From VAZQ01 sp036557665 (lineage in GTDB: Bacteria > Pseudomonadota > Alphaproteobacteria > Rhizobiales > Xanthobacteraceae), in NCBI GenBank assembly GCA_036557665.1, contig DATBHG010000072.1, forward strand, positions 62,001-126,000: DNA of 64,000 nt, written 5' to 3'. Under the pieces are notes generated by a model. It ran no database searches. It saw only the letters and a program-made list of their open reading frames with translations, and was not told the DNA's origin. Position numbers and translations under genes: made by a program. Shown here in pieces: positions 17,000 through 24,459 of the stretch. The stretch's first letter is position 1, and each line of letters opens with the position of its first letter.

Positions 17000-17188
17000 A
17001 TGCCAGACGATCGTAGCAAGCGGGGACCGGCAGACAGGTCGCGTATCAGCCTCTTGGAGCCCCACGAGGTCCAGTACTGGGCCGACAAGTTCGACGTATC
17101 GAAAGAGCTGTTGTCGGAGGCCGTGAGGAAGGTTGGCCATTCCGCTGACGCTGTCGAGCGCTATCTCAGCGAGAACCGAGCCCGTTAA
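17000..17188 (+). CDS. DUF3606 domain protein
   Basis: A 62-residue protein from ATG 17000, with AAGGA upstream. The core SRISLLEPHEVQYWADKF followed by KELLSEAVRKVG and a final AVERYL helix is the DUF3606 pattern. The family is small, abundant and of unknown role in rhizobial genomes, often in several copies; its helical layout suggests DNA or protein binding. It is monocistronic here. Confidence 0.8.
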   Translation: MPDDRSKRGPADRSRISLLEPHEVQYWADKFDVSKELLSEAVRKVGHSADAVERYLSENRAR

Positions 17189-17355
17189 TTAGGCATGCGC
17201 AAGCACGCTGCTGACCGTCATTGCCTGTCAGCTGTGATTGCCAGGGGAACGTAAGCTTGGCCTTGGATCCGAGGCAACGTATTCGCCCCACCTCGCCTAC
17301 CCTTCCGTGTACCCGTACGTGCCTGCGGCGCCCTTGCTGCTGGCCGAAGCCGGGT

Positions 17356-17775
17356 TCATGACACGGCGCTGCCCGCAGCATCGGGGGTGCTGGCGTATCG
17401 CCGCTTGATCCAGGCCACCAGATCCCCCGGCGGGTAAGGCTTGACGAAAAAGGCGTCGAACGTGAGACCCTCGACAATCGGCGGCGCCTGGGCAGAGGCG
17501 AGGATCAGGGATACCCCGGAGCAGTGCGCGCGGACGTGTCTGGCCAGCTCCAGGCCGTCAGCGAAGGCGCTCATCCGCAAGTCGGTCACCACAACATCGA
17601 CCGGAATGGCGTTGAGGATCGAGATGCCGTCCTCGCCATCCGAGGCCTCGAAAACCTGGAGCCCTTCGCCGCGCAGAATGTCAGCGACCATGACGCGAAC
17701 GAGGACCTCGTCCTCGGCAAGGAGGACCCTCACCGGCTTTGCCGGCAGATCGCCCTTCGGAGCTTCGTTGATCAT
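17356..17775 (-). CDS. single-domain response regulator (receiver)
   Basis: A 139-residue receiver domain. The acidic residues are E21-D22 in LLAEDEVLVR, the phospho-acceptor is Asp65 in VVVTDLRMS and the conserved lysine is in FFVKPYPPGDL. The post-acceptor loop (MSAFADGLEL) is one residue longer than usual. The N-terminal 14 residues are unstructured. No kinase or output domain is adjacent. With the receiver at 15135-15557 it makes two orphan receivers within 2.7 kb. Confidence 0.85.
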   Translation of the reverse strand: MINEAPKGDLPAKPVRVLLAEDEVLVRVMVADILRGEGLQVFEASDGEDGISILNAIPVDVVVTDLRMSAFADGLELARHVRAHCSGVSLILASAQAPPIVEGLTFDAFFVKPYPPGDLVAWIKRRYASTPDAAGSAVS

Positions 17776-17967
17776 TCGCCGGGAACGCGGTTCAGTCGCC
17801 CTTCGTTCCCCAGCGGCCAGCTTGCGTTCACGTAATAAGCCGGATTGGCAACCGGCCGCGATGCCAGAAGGGACTTGTCAAAACTCGTTCCGGTGACAAG
17901 TCACGCGAAAGAGCAGATATCATGAGAGCCTCGGTTTCGCCGAACAACGCAGCCAGAAGAGGTTACG

Positions 17968-18165
17968 ATGAAGACACCGGCGGAAATGTGCGACGCGATG
18001 CAAATCTGCACTGTCGTGGCTCATGCCCTGCCATGGGACGAGATCGCCGCAATCGTCGCAGCGTTGGCATTCATCTACGGCCTTGCCATGGCGATCGCAT
18101 TTTTCCTGTACGTGTACAGATCCCGAAGTGAACGCAGGGCTCGGAGCACGCAGACGCGCGCTTGA
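17968..18165 (+). CDS. small single-pass membrane protein
   Basis: A 65-residue ORF with AGAGG before ATG 17968. A ~22-residue hydrophobic helix (IVAALAFIYGLAMAIAFFLY) is followed by a basic cytoplasmic tail (RSRSERRARS). The short N-terminal part has two cysteines. Unknown family. Confidence 0.5.
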   Translation: MKTPAEMCDAMQICTVVAHALPWDEIAAIVAALAFIYGLAMAIAFFLYVYRSRSERRARSTQTRA

Positions 18166-18305
18166 GCAGGCGGGACGCGACGCCGTCATGGTATGACCGA
18201 CGCTCGGCACTCAAATTGCCGCTGAACAGCCCATAAGGAGCCCGAAGAGAATGAACAATGACAGTTGAGCCGTCTCGCCGAGAGCCGATGTCGCGCGGAA
18301 AGTGT

Positions 18306-18557
18306 CTACCGCGCACTCCCGTCCGTTTCGAGTAATCCCCCGCCGTGTCCTGTTGTCCGCGAGGGCTCCGAGGCGGTGGTGTGCTGACGCGCCGCAACAA
18401 ATGCCGAGGTGTCGTAGAGAGTGATCGCGATTGACGCCCCGACCACTACGGCGCTGAGCACACCGGCAACCATCATCGCATTCAACCAATCGGCAGCCCG
18501 GCCCGGATCGGAGTATGTCCGTTGTGGGGTTCTGGAAAGGTCACGGAGGCGGGCCAT
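18306..18557 (-). CDS. small single-pass membrane protein
   Basis: An 83-residue ORF from ATG 18557. A polar N terminus (RDLSRTPQRTYSDP) leads into a transmembrane helix (AMMVAGVLSAVVVGASIAI) and a polar Gly/Thr-rich tail. The ribosome site is weak. No recognisable domain. Coding is judged from the hydrophobic segment alone. Confidence 0.4.
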   Translation of the reverse strand: MARLRDLSRTPQRTYSDPGRAADWLNAMMVAGVLSAVVVGASIAITLYDTSAFVAARQHTTASEPSRTTGHGGGLLETDGSAR

Positions 18558-19024
18558 GGCGGATCATCCACTGCCGTCCGGCTCCTCGTGCGTGTATGCA
18601 ACACAACGCGCTGACACGCTCGTTAGTTCCGTGCCTGGAAGGAGTCACGCGCGTCCCCGCCCGAACAACGGGTCACGCGCATCCATTGCCGGAAGCGGCA
18701 AGCTGGGTCGGAGGCGGGTACGCCTGATTGCCACGACCATAAAGGAGCGGAGCTATCGCAGACGCCGCTTTCTCAAGCCCGCAACCCCTGCTGCGTCAGA
18801 ACGGAGCGAAGCGCCGAAGGCCCGGAGGCCCGCCGCGACAAAGATCTACTTTGATCCTCTTGCCGCATTCAGTAAAAGCCGCGCGTTTTCAGATACGTGG
18901 GCTCCTGCATCAGAAACATGGATTTGTTTCTGGCAGATTTGTTTGGAGCATGCAGCGTGGCAGGGCTGGAACCAAGCAAGCAACCGCGCGTTGTCGAGGC
19001 AAGGGAGGAACGTGGAGTACGAAG
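18558..19024. other. intergenic, no feature seen
   Basis: A long open frame crosses this stretch on the + strand, but its composition is random-like (many Arg, Ser, Cys) and no ribosome site or domain supports it. No repeat or RNA structure was recognised. Confidence 0.4.
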
Positions 19025-19108
19025 ATGCCGATCCTCCTGTGGGTTGTGCTTCCGTGTGCGATCCTGTCCGCGTACCTCAGCCCGCTCGCTCCGCCCGAGG
19101 ACAAATAG
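19025..19108 (+). CDS. tiny hydrophobic peptide
   Basis: A 27-residue ORF (ATG 19025, TAG 19106) with GGAG 7 nt upstream. The hydrophobic core LLWVVLPCAILSAYL is followed by a proline-rich acidic end. It sits 50 nt before a strong bidirectional hairpin terminator that would end its transcript. Function unknown. Confidence 0.4.
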   Translation: MPILLWVVLPCAILSAYLSPLAPPEDK

Positions 19109-19159
19109 ACAGGTCTGTGGCCGAGGCTAAATGCTCGACAAAAGGCTATCCCTTGGCCG

Positions 19160-19188
19160 CAAGAGCCCGGCGCATCGCCGGGCTCTTG
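19160..19188 (+). terminator. strong bidirectional hairpin terminator
   Basis: A perfect inverted repeat: CAAGAGCCCGGCG and its complement, 13-bp GC-rich arms, with a 3-nt CAT loop. It lies between the rightward tiny ORF ending at 19108 and the leftward DUF3775 gene ending at 19234, so it can terminate both. Only short T-tracts flank it. Confidence 0.75.
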
Positions 19189-19233
19189 CCTGATCGAGGT
19201 GCGAAAGGACGGTGCGCTCCGGGCAGCTTCGGG

Positions 19234-19599
19234 CTAGTCCTGCCGTGCCAGCGCGCCTAGTCCGGTGCTCAGGTATTCGGCGAGACGCACTGTTTTGCCC
19301 ATCAGATAGATCACTTGATCGTCCGCATCGGTGTATTTGGAGCAGGTTTCAAGCGCCCTCTGATAGGAGTGATCGAAATCGCCCCGGCCCAGCAGCATGA
19401 GGGCAATAAGCTCCTTCCGTGCCTCGTCACTCAGTCCGTACAAATAATCGGTGAGCAGGCGTCGCTCGGGCTCATTTATGATCTCATCGACGGTTTGCGT
19501 CCTGCCTTGCGCAATGCGCGTCTTTCTTGCCTCGGTGAGTTGCTCCAGGAGAGCGATGACCTCTCCGACCTGTGCCGGCGTGATGGCGTTCAGCATCAT
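19234..19599 (-). CDS. DUF3775 domain protein
   Basis: A 121-residue protein from ATG 19599 (ATG 19596 also possible). The frame continues upstream to ATG 19704, but that would overlap merR by 43 bp and add residues unlike the family. The core ITPAQVGEVIALLEQL, ERRLLTDYLYGLSDEARKEL and LMLLGRGDF matches DUF3775, which is common in alphaproteobacteria and of unknown function. It lies 62 nt downstream of merR on the same strand and may be its operon partner. Confidence 0.75.
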   Translation of the reverse strand: MMLNAITPAQVGEVIALLEQLTEARKTRIAQGRTQTVDEIINEPERRLLTDYLYGLSDEARKELIALMLLGRGDFDHSYQRALETCSKYTDADDQVIYLMGKTVRLAEYLSTGLGALARQD

Positions 19600-19661
19600 C
19601 TGCTCTGGGTTGGCGCGACCGTGGACGTTATCAGAAACAATTGCCGGTGAAAGACGCCCAT

Positions 19662-20159
19662 TCAGGATTGTTTTTGCAAGGCGGTATCGAGCAACCGCCG
19701 GCATTCCCTGAGGTCATCGAGCACGGCCTGCAAGCTGCGGACGTGCCGCTCTGAGAGCCCCCGGGGAGAAGCGCGCTCCGCCTCGCTTTCGTCAGGGCTT
19801 GCGTTGCCCAGCTCCTCCCGGGGTGCGACCTCTGCAGCCGCTTCCCGCAAGGCAGTGTCCGCTCCCGTGCGGGGTGGCTGCGGTGCTCCGGGCTGCCACA
19901 CATTCTGTACGAACCGCTGGCCCTGCTCTTTCAAGATGCGTTGGACACCGCGGATCGTATAGCCCTCGGCATAAAGCAGATGGCGAATGCCGCGCAGCAG
20001 ATCCATGTCCTGCGGCCGGTAATACCGACGGCCGCCGCCGCGCTTCATAGGCCTGATCTCGTGGAACCGGCTCTCCCAAAATCGCAGCACGTGCTGCGGG
20101 ATTTCCAACTCCGCCGCGACTTCGCTGATGGTCCGGAATGCCTCCGGTGCCTTGTCCAA
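19662..20159 (-). CDS. MerR family transcriptional regulator
   Basis: 165 residues. The N-terminal MerR winged HTH spans residues ~8-75 (FRTISEVAAELEIPQHVLRFWE, then GGGRRYYRPQDMDLL and GYTIRGVQRILKE). The C-terminal half is a low-complexity Ala/Glu/Pro linker ending in a helix (SLQAVLDDLRECRRLLDTAL) that should form the antiparallel dimer coil. It lacks the cysteines of metal sensors. It follows ihfA by 18 nt, an arrangement conserved across Hyphomicrobiales (fabH-ihfA-merR), so it is probably co-transcribed. The effector and targets are unknown. Confidence 0.9.
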   Translation of the reverse strand: MDKAPEAFRTISEVAAELEIPQHVLRFWESRFHEIRPMKRGGGRRYYRPQDMDLLRGIRHLLYAEGYTIRGVQRILKEQGQRFVQNVWQPGAPQPPRTGADTALREAAAEVAPREELGNASPDESEAERASPRGLSERHVRSLQAVLDDLRECRRLLDTALQKQS

Positions 20160-20177
20160 CCGCGCTCCTCTTAGGTC

Positions 20178-20495
20178 CTACTCGCCGCTCAGCTCGCCCT
20201 CCGCAGGCGCATTGATGCGTTGCTTGAGGATGGCCGAAGGTTTGAACACCATCACGCGGCGGGGTGATATCGGCACTTCCTTGCCGGTCTTGGGATTACG
20301 CCCGATCCTTTGCCCCTTGTTGCGCACGACGAACGAGCCGAACGAGGATAGCTTCACTGTTTCCCCGCGTTCCAGGCAATCCGTGATCTCTTTGAGCACA
20401 ACCTCAACAAGTGCCGCCGATTCGGTGCGCGATAATCCCACCTTCTGGTAGACTGCCTCGCACAAGTCCGCCCGCGTGACCGTTTTGCCCGACAT
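20178..20495 (-). CDS. ihfA: integration host factor subunit alpha
   Basis: 105 residues from ATG 20495 (MSGKTVTRADL); an in-frame TTG at 20519 is unlikely. It has the IHF/HU fold: helical dimer domain, then the DNA-wrapping arm GQRIGRNPKTGKEVPISPRRVMVFKPS with the intercalating proline in the NPKTG loop. IHF-alpha pairs with IHF-beta and bends DNA at recombination, replication and promoter sites. The C-terminal extension (NAPAEGELSGE) is typical of alphaproteobacteria. The promoter should lie in the repeat-bearing gap upstream. Confidence 0.95.
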   Translation of the reverse strand: MSGKTVTRADLCEAVYQKVGLSRTESAALVEVVLKEITDCLERGETVKLSSFGSFVVRNKGQRIGRNPKTGKEVPISPRRVMVFKPSAILKQRINAPAEGELSGE

Positions 20496-20569
20496 CGCCC
20501 AGCCCGCTCCGGCGGTCAAGATATCCCTCTGAATTCTCTCACGATATTAGGTTGGCGGCAGACGGTCAA

Positions 20570-20621
20570 CGGGGCCAAGGCCCGGAGCCAAGGCACGGAG
20601 CCGAGACACGGAGCCAAGGCA
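20570..20621. repeat. 13-bp tandem repeat, four copies, upstream of ihfA
   Basis: Consecutive 13-bp units: CGGGGCCAAGGCC, CGGAGCCAAGGCA, CGGAGCCGAGACA and CGGAGCCAAGGCA (20570-20582, 20583-20595, 20596-20608, 20609-20621). Units 2 and 4 are identical. The array lies between the fabH stop and ihfA start, within the likely ihfA promoter or leader. Confidence 0.85.
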
Positions 20622-20702
20622 AAGGGCGACATACGGGGCCGGGAACGGGTCCAACATTGCAGCCGGCGCCAAGCCAGAGGGGACGGTTCGGCTTGATTCA
20701 CG

Positions 20703-21680
20703 TTACCAGCGGACCAGAACGGCACCCCAGGTAAACCCGCCGCCCATTGCCTCCATCATCACCAGATCTCCGCATTTGATGCGGCCCTCCTCGATTGCCG
20801 AGGCAAGTGCGAGCGGAATCGATGCGGCCGAAGTATTGCCATGCTTCGCAACCGTGGTGATCACCTTCTCCGGAGCAATTCCGAGCTTCTTGGCAGAATC
20901 GGCGATAATGCGCTGATTGGCCTGATGCGGCACGAACCAGTCGATATCGCCTGCCGTATAGCCGGCGGCCCTGAACGCCTCATCGACGACATCGCTGATC
21001 ATTGCCACGGCGTGCTTGAAGACAGCGCGGCCCTCCATACGAAGGTGGCCGACAGTTTGCGTCGAGGAAGGCCCCCCATCGACATAGAGCTTGGATTTGT
21101 GCCGCCCGTCCGAGCGCAACCTCACTTCAAGAATTCCACGATCATCGCGCGTGCCCGCCTGGCGCTGCGATTCGACAACGACGGCACCCGCCCCATCCCC
21201 GAAAAGCACGCAAGTGGTACGATCCTTCCAATCGATGATGCGCGAGAAAGTCTCGGCACCAATTACCAGGGCTCGTTGAAATGCGCCGGTCTTGAGCAGG
21301 CCGTCAACGGTCGCCAAGCCGTAGACGAAGCCGGAGCACACCGCTTGCACATCAAAAGCAGCGCCGTGAGTGATACCGAGCCCGGCTTGCACCGAGACTG
21401 CACTGGCTGGGAACGTGTTGTCGGGAGTGGAGGTCGCAAGCACGATCAGATCGATGGACTGAGCGTCCATGCCGGCTGCGGTCAGCGCGGCACGCGCCGC
21501 CTTCAGGGCCATGTCCGAGGTGGTTTCGCCCTCTCCCGCGATATGGCGCTCGCGAATCCCGGTGCGCTGTCGAATCCACTCGTCGGAAGTGTCAACCATG
21601 CGCGACAATTCAGCATTGGTCAGCACCCGCCTGGGCAAATAGCTGCCGCAGCCGAGCACGACCGAGCGGGTCACACTCAC
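20703..21680 (-). CDS. fabH: beta-ketoacyl-ACP synthase III
   Basis: 325 residues from GTG 21680, the usual family length; the start overlaps the plsX stop as GTGA, so the two are coupled. KAS III condenses acetyl-CoA with malonyl-ACP to start fatty-acid synthesis. The catalytic triad is present: Cys115 in QAVCSGF, His252 in FVPHQANQR and Asn282 in AKHGNTSAASIP. The N terminus (RSVVLGCGSYLPRRVLTN) and the GIRERHIA motif are standard. plsX-fabH is a conserved lipid-initiation pair. Confidence 0.96.
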   Translation of the reverse strand: MSVTRSVVLGCGSYLPRRVLTNAELSRMVDTSDEWIRQRTGIRERHIAGEGETTSDMALKAARAALTAAGMDAQSIDLIVLATSTPDNTFPASAVSVQAGLGITHGAAFDVQAVCSGFVYGLATVDGLLKTGAFQRALVIGAETFSRIIDWKDRTTCVLFGDGAGAVVVESQRQAGTRDDRGILEVRLRSDGRHKSKLYVDGGPSSTQTVGHLRMEGRAVFKHAVAMISDVVDEAFRAAGYTAGDIDWFVPHQANQRIIADSAKKLGIAPEKVITTVAKHGNTSAASIPLALASAIEEGRIKCGDLVMMEAMGGGFTWGAVLVRW

Positions 21681-22738
21681 GATGCAACGCTCCGGCCGAT
21701 GCTCGTCGGCCCGGCTGGCGCGCCCCAGCCATTGAGGGTCTGTCCTACCTTGGCGAGCAGCTCGTGGCGCACCATGTCGTAGCTGATATCGATGGCGCAT
21801 GCGAAGCCTTCAGCATCGGTGGCGCCGTGGCTCTTGATCAGGATGCCATTGAGGCCGAGGAACACACCGCCGTTCGACTTGCGCGGATCCATCTTTTCGT
21901 TCAACGCACGAAATGCTTGGCGCGCAAGCACATAGCCCAGCTTTCGTGTAAGCGTTCGTTCGATCTCGTGCCGCAGGATGTGGACGAGCTGACGCGCCGT
22001 TCCCTCAGCCGCCTTGAGCGCGATGTTCCCGGTAAAGCCTTCGGTCACGACCACGTCCACAGTACCTTTTCCGATATCGTCGCCCTCCACAAATCCATAA
22101 TATTCGAACTCTTGCCGCGGCCTTTCGCGCAGCAGCTGAGCTGCCCGGCGGACCTCCTCCAGCCCCTTCACCTCCTCCACGCCAATGTTGAGCAGCCCGA
22201 CCGTCGGCCGCTCGATGTCCAGCAGCACCCGCGCCATGGCGCTCCCCATGGCGGCCAGATTGATCAGGTGCGCGGCGTTCGCGCCGATCGACGCACCGAG
22301 ATCGAGGACGATGGATTTCCCTTTGATCGTGGGCCACACGGCAGCGATGGCAGGCCGCTCGATCCCGGGCATTGTCTTGAGCTCGAATTTCGCCATGGCC
22401 ATGAGCGCCCCGGTATTGCCCGCGGACACGGCGGCATCGGCTTGACCTTTCTTTACCGCGTCAATGGCGAGCCACATGGACGATTTCCACCGCCCCTTAC
22501 GCAGCGCCTGACTTGGCTTCTCGTGCATCTTGATGGCCACATCCGTATGCACCACGCGGGAGTTGGCATTGAGGTTGGGGCGCGCCTTGAGCAGCGGCTC
22601 AAGTACGGCGCGATCGCCGAAAAACAGGAATTCGATGTCGGAATGGTGCGCGAGCGAAAGCTCAGCTCCCGGAACAACGACCGCAGCGCCGTGGTCCCCC
22701 CCCATGGCATCGAGGGCGAGGCGGACTTTGTGAGGCAT
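21677..22738 (-). CDS. plsX: phosphate acyltransferase PlsX
   Basis: 353 residues. PlsX converts acyl-ACP to acyl-phosphate for PlsY and so starts phospholipid synthesis. The N terminus VRLALDAMGGDHG is the family signature. Other conserved parts are KPSQALRKG, SAGNTGALMAM near residue 100, VLDLGASIGAN, a VEGDDIGKGTVDVVVTEGF segment and GLNGILIKSHG near the end. The start ATG 22738 is 39 nt from the upstream DUF177 stop. rpmF is not between them, which is normal in this order. Confidence 0.96.
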   Translation of the reverse strand: MPHKVRLALDAMGGDHGAAVVVPGAELSLAHHSDIEFLFFGDRAVLEPLLKARPNLNANSRVVHTDVAIKMHEKPSQALRKGRWKSSMWLAIDAVKKGQADAAVSAGNTGALMAMAKFELKTMPGIERPAIAAVWPTIKGKSIVLDLGASIGANAAHLINLAAMGSAMARVLLDIERPTVGLLNIGVEEVKGLEEVRRAAQLLRERPRQEFEYYGFVEGDDIGKGTVDVVVTEGFTGNIALKAAEGTARQLVHILRHEIERTLTRKLGYVLARQAFRALNEKMDPRKSNGGVFLGLNGILIKSHGATDAEGFACAIDISYDMVRHELLAKVGQTLNGWGAPAGPTSIGRSVAS

Positions 22739-22777
22739 GGCGCGACAATACCGCGTCGGCTAAAGGACACAACCCAA

Positions 22778-23353
22778 TCAGCTCTCCCCCTCACGGCGGC
22801 GCCTCTTCGTCAGCGCTGCCAATGCGGCGAACGGGTGTCCCTGGTCGCTGCTGTCCTGCGGCGGCTCGAACGCTGCACCAGGCTTGCGAGGGTATGGGTC
22901 GATTCCAAGGATGAGAAACTCGGTCGCGAGGGCACCGAGATCGATCACCCCATTCACCAGAGGCTCGGGTTCGTCCTCCAGGGGGATTTCGACTTCGGAG
23001 GCGTTCTCGGTGGCCCGCTCGATCAGCTGCGGCTGGAATACCAGATCGATCGCTTCGTCGACCTCATTTTCGATCGGCTCGAGCGTGATTCCGCAGATCT
23101 GCCCGACCGTAGCCGAGAGTTGTCCCACGACGTGCAATCCGTTGCGTCCGTGGAGCATCACGTCAAAGCTGGCGGACAGCCGCGGCAAGCTCTCCACCGC
23201 CGCCACTCGCGCAAGGCGAGACCGCACCTGCTCATCGGCTGTGAGGTCGATATGCAGTCCGCATACGGGTACAGCGCTCTGGGCCAGCGGAACACGCCAG
23301 GGGCGCTCGATCGTAGCAGGGCCCCCAATTGCATCACGCTTGGGCCGGGACAT
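22778..23353 (-). CDS. DUF177 (YceD-like) protein
   Basis: 191 residues from ATG 23353 (MSRPKRD), overlapping the upstream chaperone gene by 20 bp. DUF177/YceD members lie next to rpmF or plsX in most bacteria; plant and bacterial members are linked to 23S rRNA or ribosome metabolism. Visible family parts are HGRNGLHVVGQLSATVGQICGITLEP, with one of the usual cysteines, and DLGALATEFLILGIDPYPRKPGA near the C terminus. The context (upstream of plsX-fabH) is conserved. Confidence 0.9.
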   Translation of the reverse strand: MSRPKRDAIGGPATIERPWRVPLAQSAVPVCGLHIDLTADEQVRSRLARVAAVESLPRLSASFDVMLHGRNGLHVVGQLSATVGQICGITLEPIENEVDEAIDLVFQPQLIERATENASEVEIPLEDEPEPLVNGVIDLGALATEFLILGIDPYPRKPGAAFEPPQDSSDQGHPFAALAALTKRRRREGES

Positions 23354-23909
23354 GGATCGCTTCCGGATCAGGAAACTCAATTTCACCGCTCTCAAATCCG
23401 GCTTGGCCCACGAGGGCGTGGGCTGCTCGACGGCTGTAGTCTGCCAGCCGCGCCGCTGCCTGCGTGGCCCCAGGGCCGCGGTAGACGCAGCGAGCAAGCG
23501 CGGCGCTCAGGTCGTCATTGGTGCCGTGAGCCAGTGCAGCCCCGTAGACCGCTTGACGGGCATAAAAGGCGTCGCCAATCCGCCGCATTTTTCGCGGGAC
23601 CGCAAGGTCTCCAACCCCCATCTCGCGCATATTGTCGTCCATGTCGGAGCAGAAATGGTCGAACAGCCGCTGCCCCAGGTCGCGGAGGTCGCGGAGGCCG
23701 CGGAGGTCGCGCTTGCCGGCATCGAGCTGCTGGCAGTGGCGCAAAACCAGGACCATATGCAGCAAGATCATTTCGAGCCGACCCGTTACGGTATCGGGGA
23801 CACGGTAAAGCTGGTAAAAGGCCGGGCGCCGTGCCTGCGCCACGATGGCGCCATAGAGGGAGGGGATGCTCAGGTGTCGCGGAGTAGGGGCAAACCAGCG
23901 GAATATCAT
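23334..23909 (-). CDS. ubiquinol-cytochrome c chaperone (CBP3-like)
   Basis: 191 residues, matching the Cbp3/UQCC1 family needed for cytochrome bc1 assembly in mitochondria and present in alphaproteobacteria. Key segments are LYGAIVAQARRPAFYQLYRVPDT near residue 18, LEMILLHMVLVLRHC, and FDHFCSDMDDNMREMGVGDLAVPRKMRR. Residues ~68-78 are a short in-frame duplication (LRGLRDLRDLG) from three 9-bp units. It is transcribed divergently from bamE and begins the leftward series to merR. Confidence 0.92.
   Translation of the reverse strand: MIFRWFAPTPRHLSIPSLYGAIVAQARRPAFYQLYRVPDTVTGRLEMILLHMVLVLRHCQQLDAGKRDLRGLRDLRDLGQRLFDHFCSDMDDNMREMGVGDLAVPRKMRRIGDAFYARQAVYGAALAHGTNDDLSAALARCVYRGPGATQAAARLADYSRRAAHALVGQAGFESGEIEFPDPEAIHVPAQA
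23682..23708. repeat. 9-bp triplicate inside the CBP3-like gene
   Basis: GCGGAGGTC, GCGGAGGCC and GCGGAGGTC in direct succession (23682-23708) encode the repeated L-R-D tripeptides, in frame. It looks like slippage in a helix-connecting loop. Confidence 0.8.
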
Positions 23910-23994
23910 TGGGTTGACTGAGACTAAGCCGGATTGCGGTCGATCGCCCGGCTATGCTCCGAGCGCCGGAAATCGCGGCAGATGCAAGCGGGAT

Positions 23995-24459
23995 ATGGGG
24001 ATCTCTGGCCGATTGAGTAGGTGCAGTCTTACGGCTGGCGCGGCTCGGATAAGGGCCGCAGCAGCGGTGATGCTGCTTGGCCTTCTCCTTACCGGCTGCT
24101 TCTCGGAAACCTATCGCAAGGGGTACATCGTTCCCGACGGAGCGCTCGAGCAAATCCCGATGGGGTCAAGTCAGGAGCAGGTTCTGCTCGTGCTCGGCAC
24201 CCCATCGACCGTCGCCACCGTGAACGGTGATGCCTTCTACTACATCTCCCAACGTTCCGAGCGTGCAGTAGCTTTCCTTCCAACCCAGGTTACCGACCAG
24301 CGCGTTGTTGCGGTTTATTTCGACAAGAATCGCCGCGTGGAGCGGATCGCCGATTACGGCATGAAGGATGGCAAGGTCTTTGACTTCGTCAGCCGCACGA
24401 CTCCTACCGGGGGCAAAGACACCGGCTTCATCACCGGCATCTTCAAGCTCTTCAACTAA
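23995..24459 (+). CDS. bamE: outer-membrane assembly lipoprotein BamE (SmpA/OmlA)
   Basis: 154 residues from ATG 23995. A basic N region and hydrophobic core precede the lipobox LLTGC (Cys35), so it is a lipoprotein. The mature part has the SmpA/OmlA fold: YRKGYIVPDGALEQIPMGSSQEQVLLVLGTPS and DAFYYISQRSERAV. BamE stabilises the BAM complex that inserts beta-barrels in the outer membrane. The residue after the Cys is Phe, so it should be sorted to the outer membrane. The start is 85 nt from the divergent CBP3 gene. Its stop overlaps the convergent hppA stop. Confidence 0.92.
   Translation: MGISGRLSRCSLTAGAARIRAAAAVMLLGLLLTGCFSETYRKGYIVPDGALEQIPMGSSQEQVLLVLGTPSTVATVNGDAFYYISQRSERAVAFLPTQVTDQRVVAVYFDKNRRVERIADYGMKDGKVFDFVSRTTPTGGKDTGFITGIFKLFN

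Noticed and set aside
18421..19260. 279-codon + strand frame
   Set aside because: Random-like composition, no ribosome site or domain, and it runs across a hairpin terminator.
21764..23887. 707-codon + strand open frame opposite plsX, DUF177 and CBP3
   Set aside because: Antisense shadow of three recognised genes.
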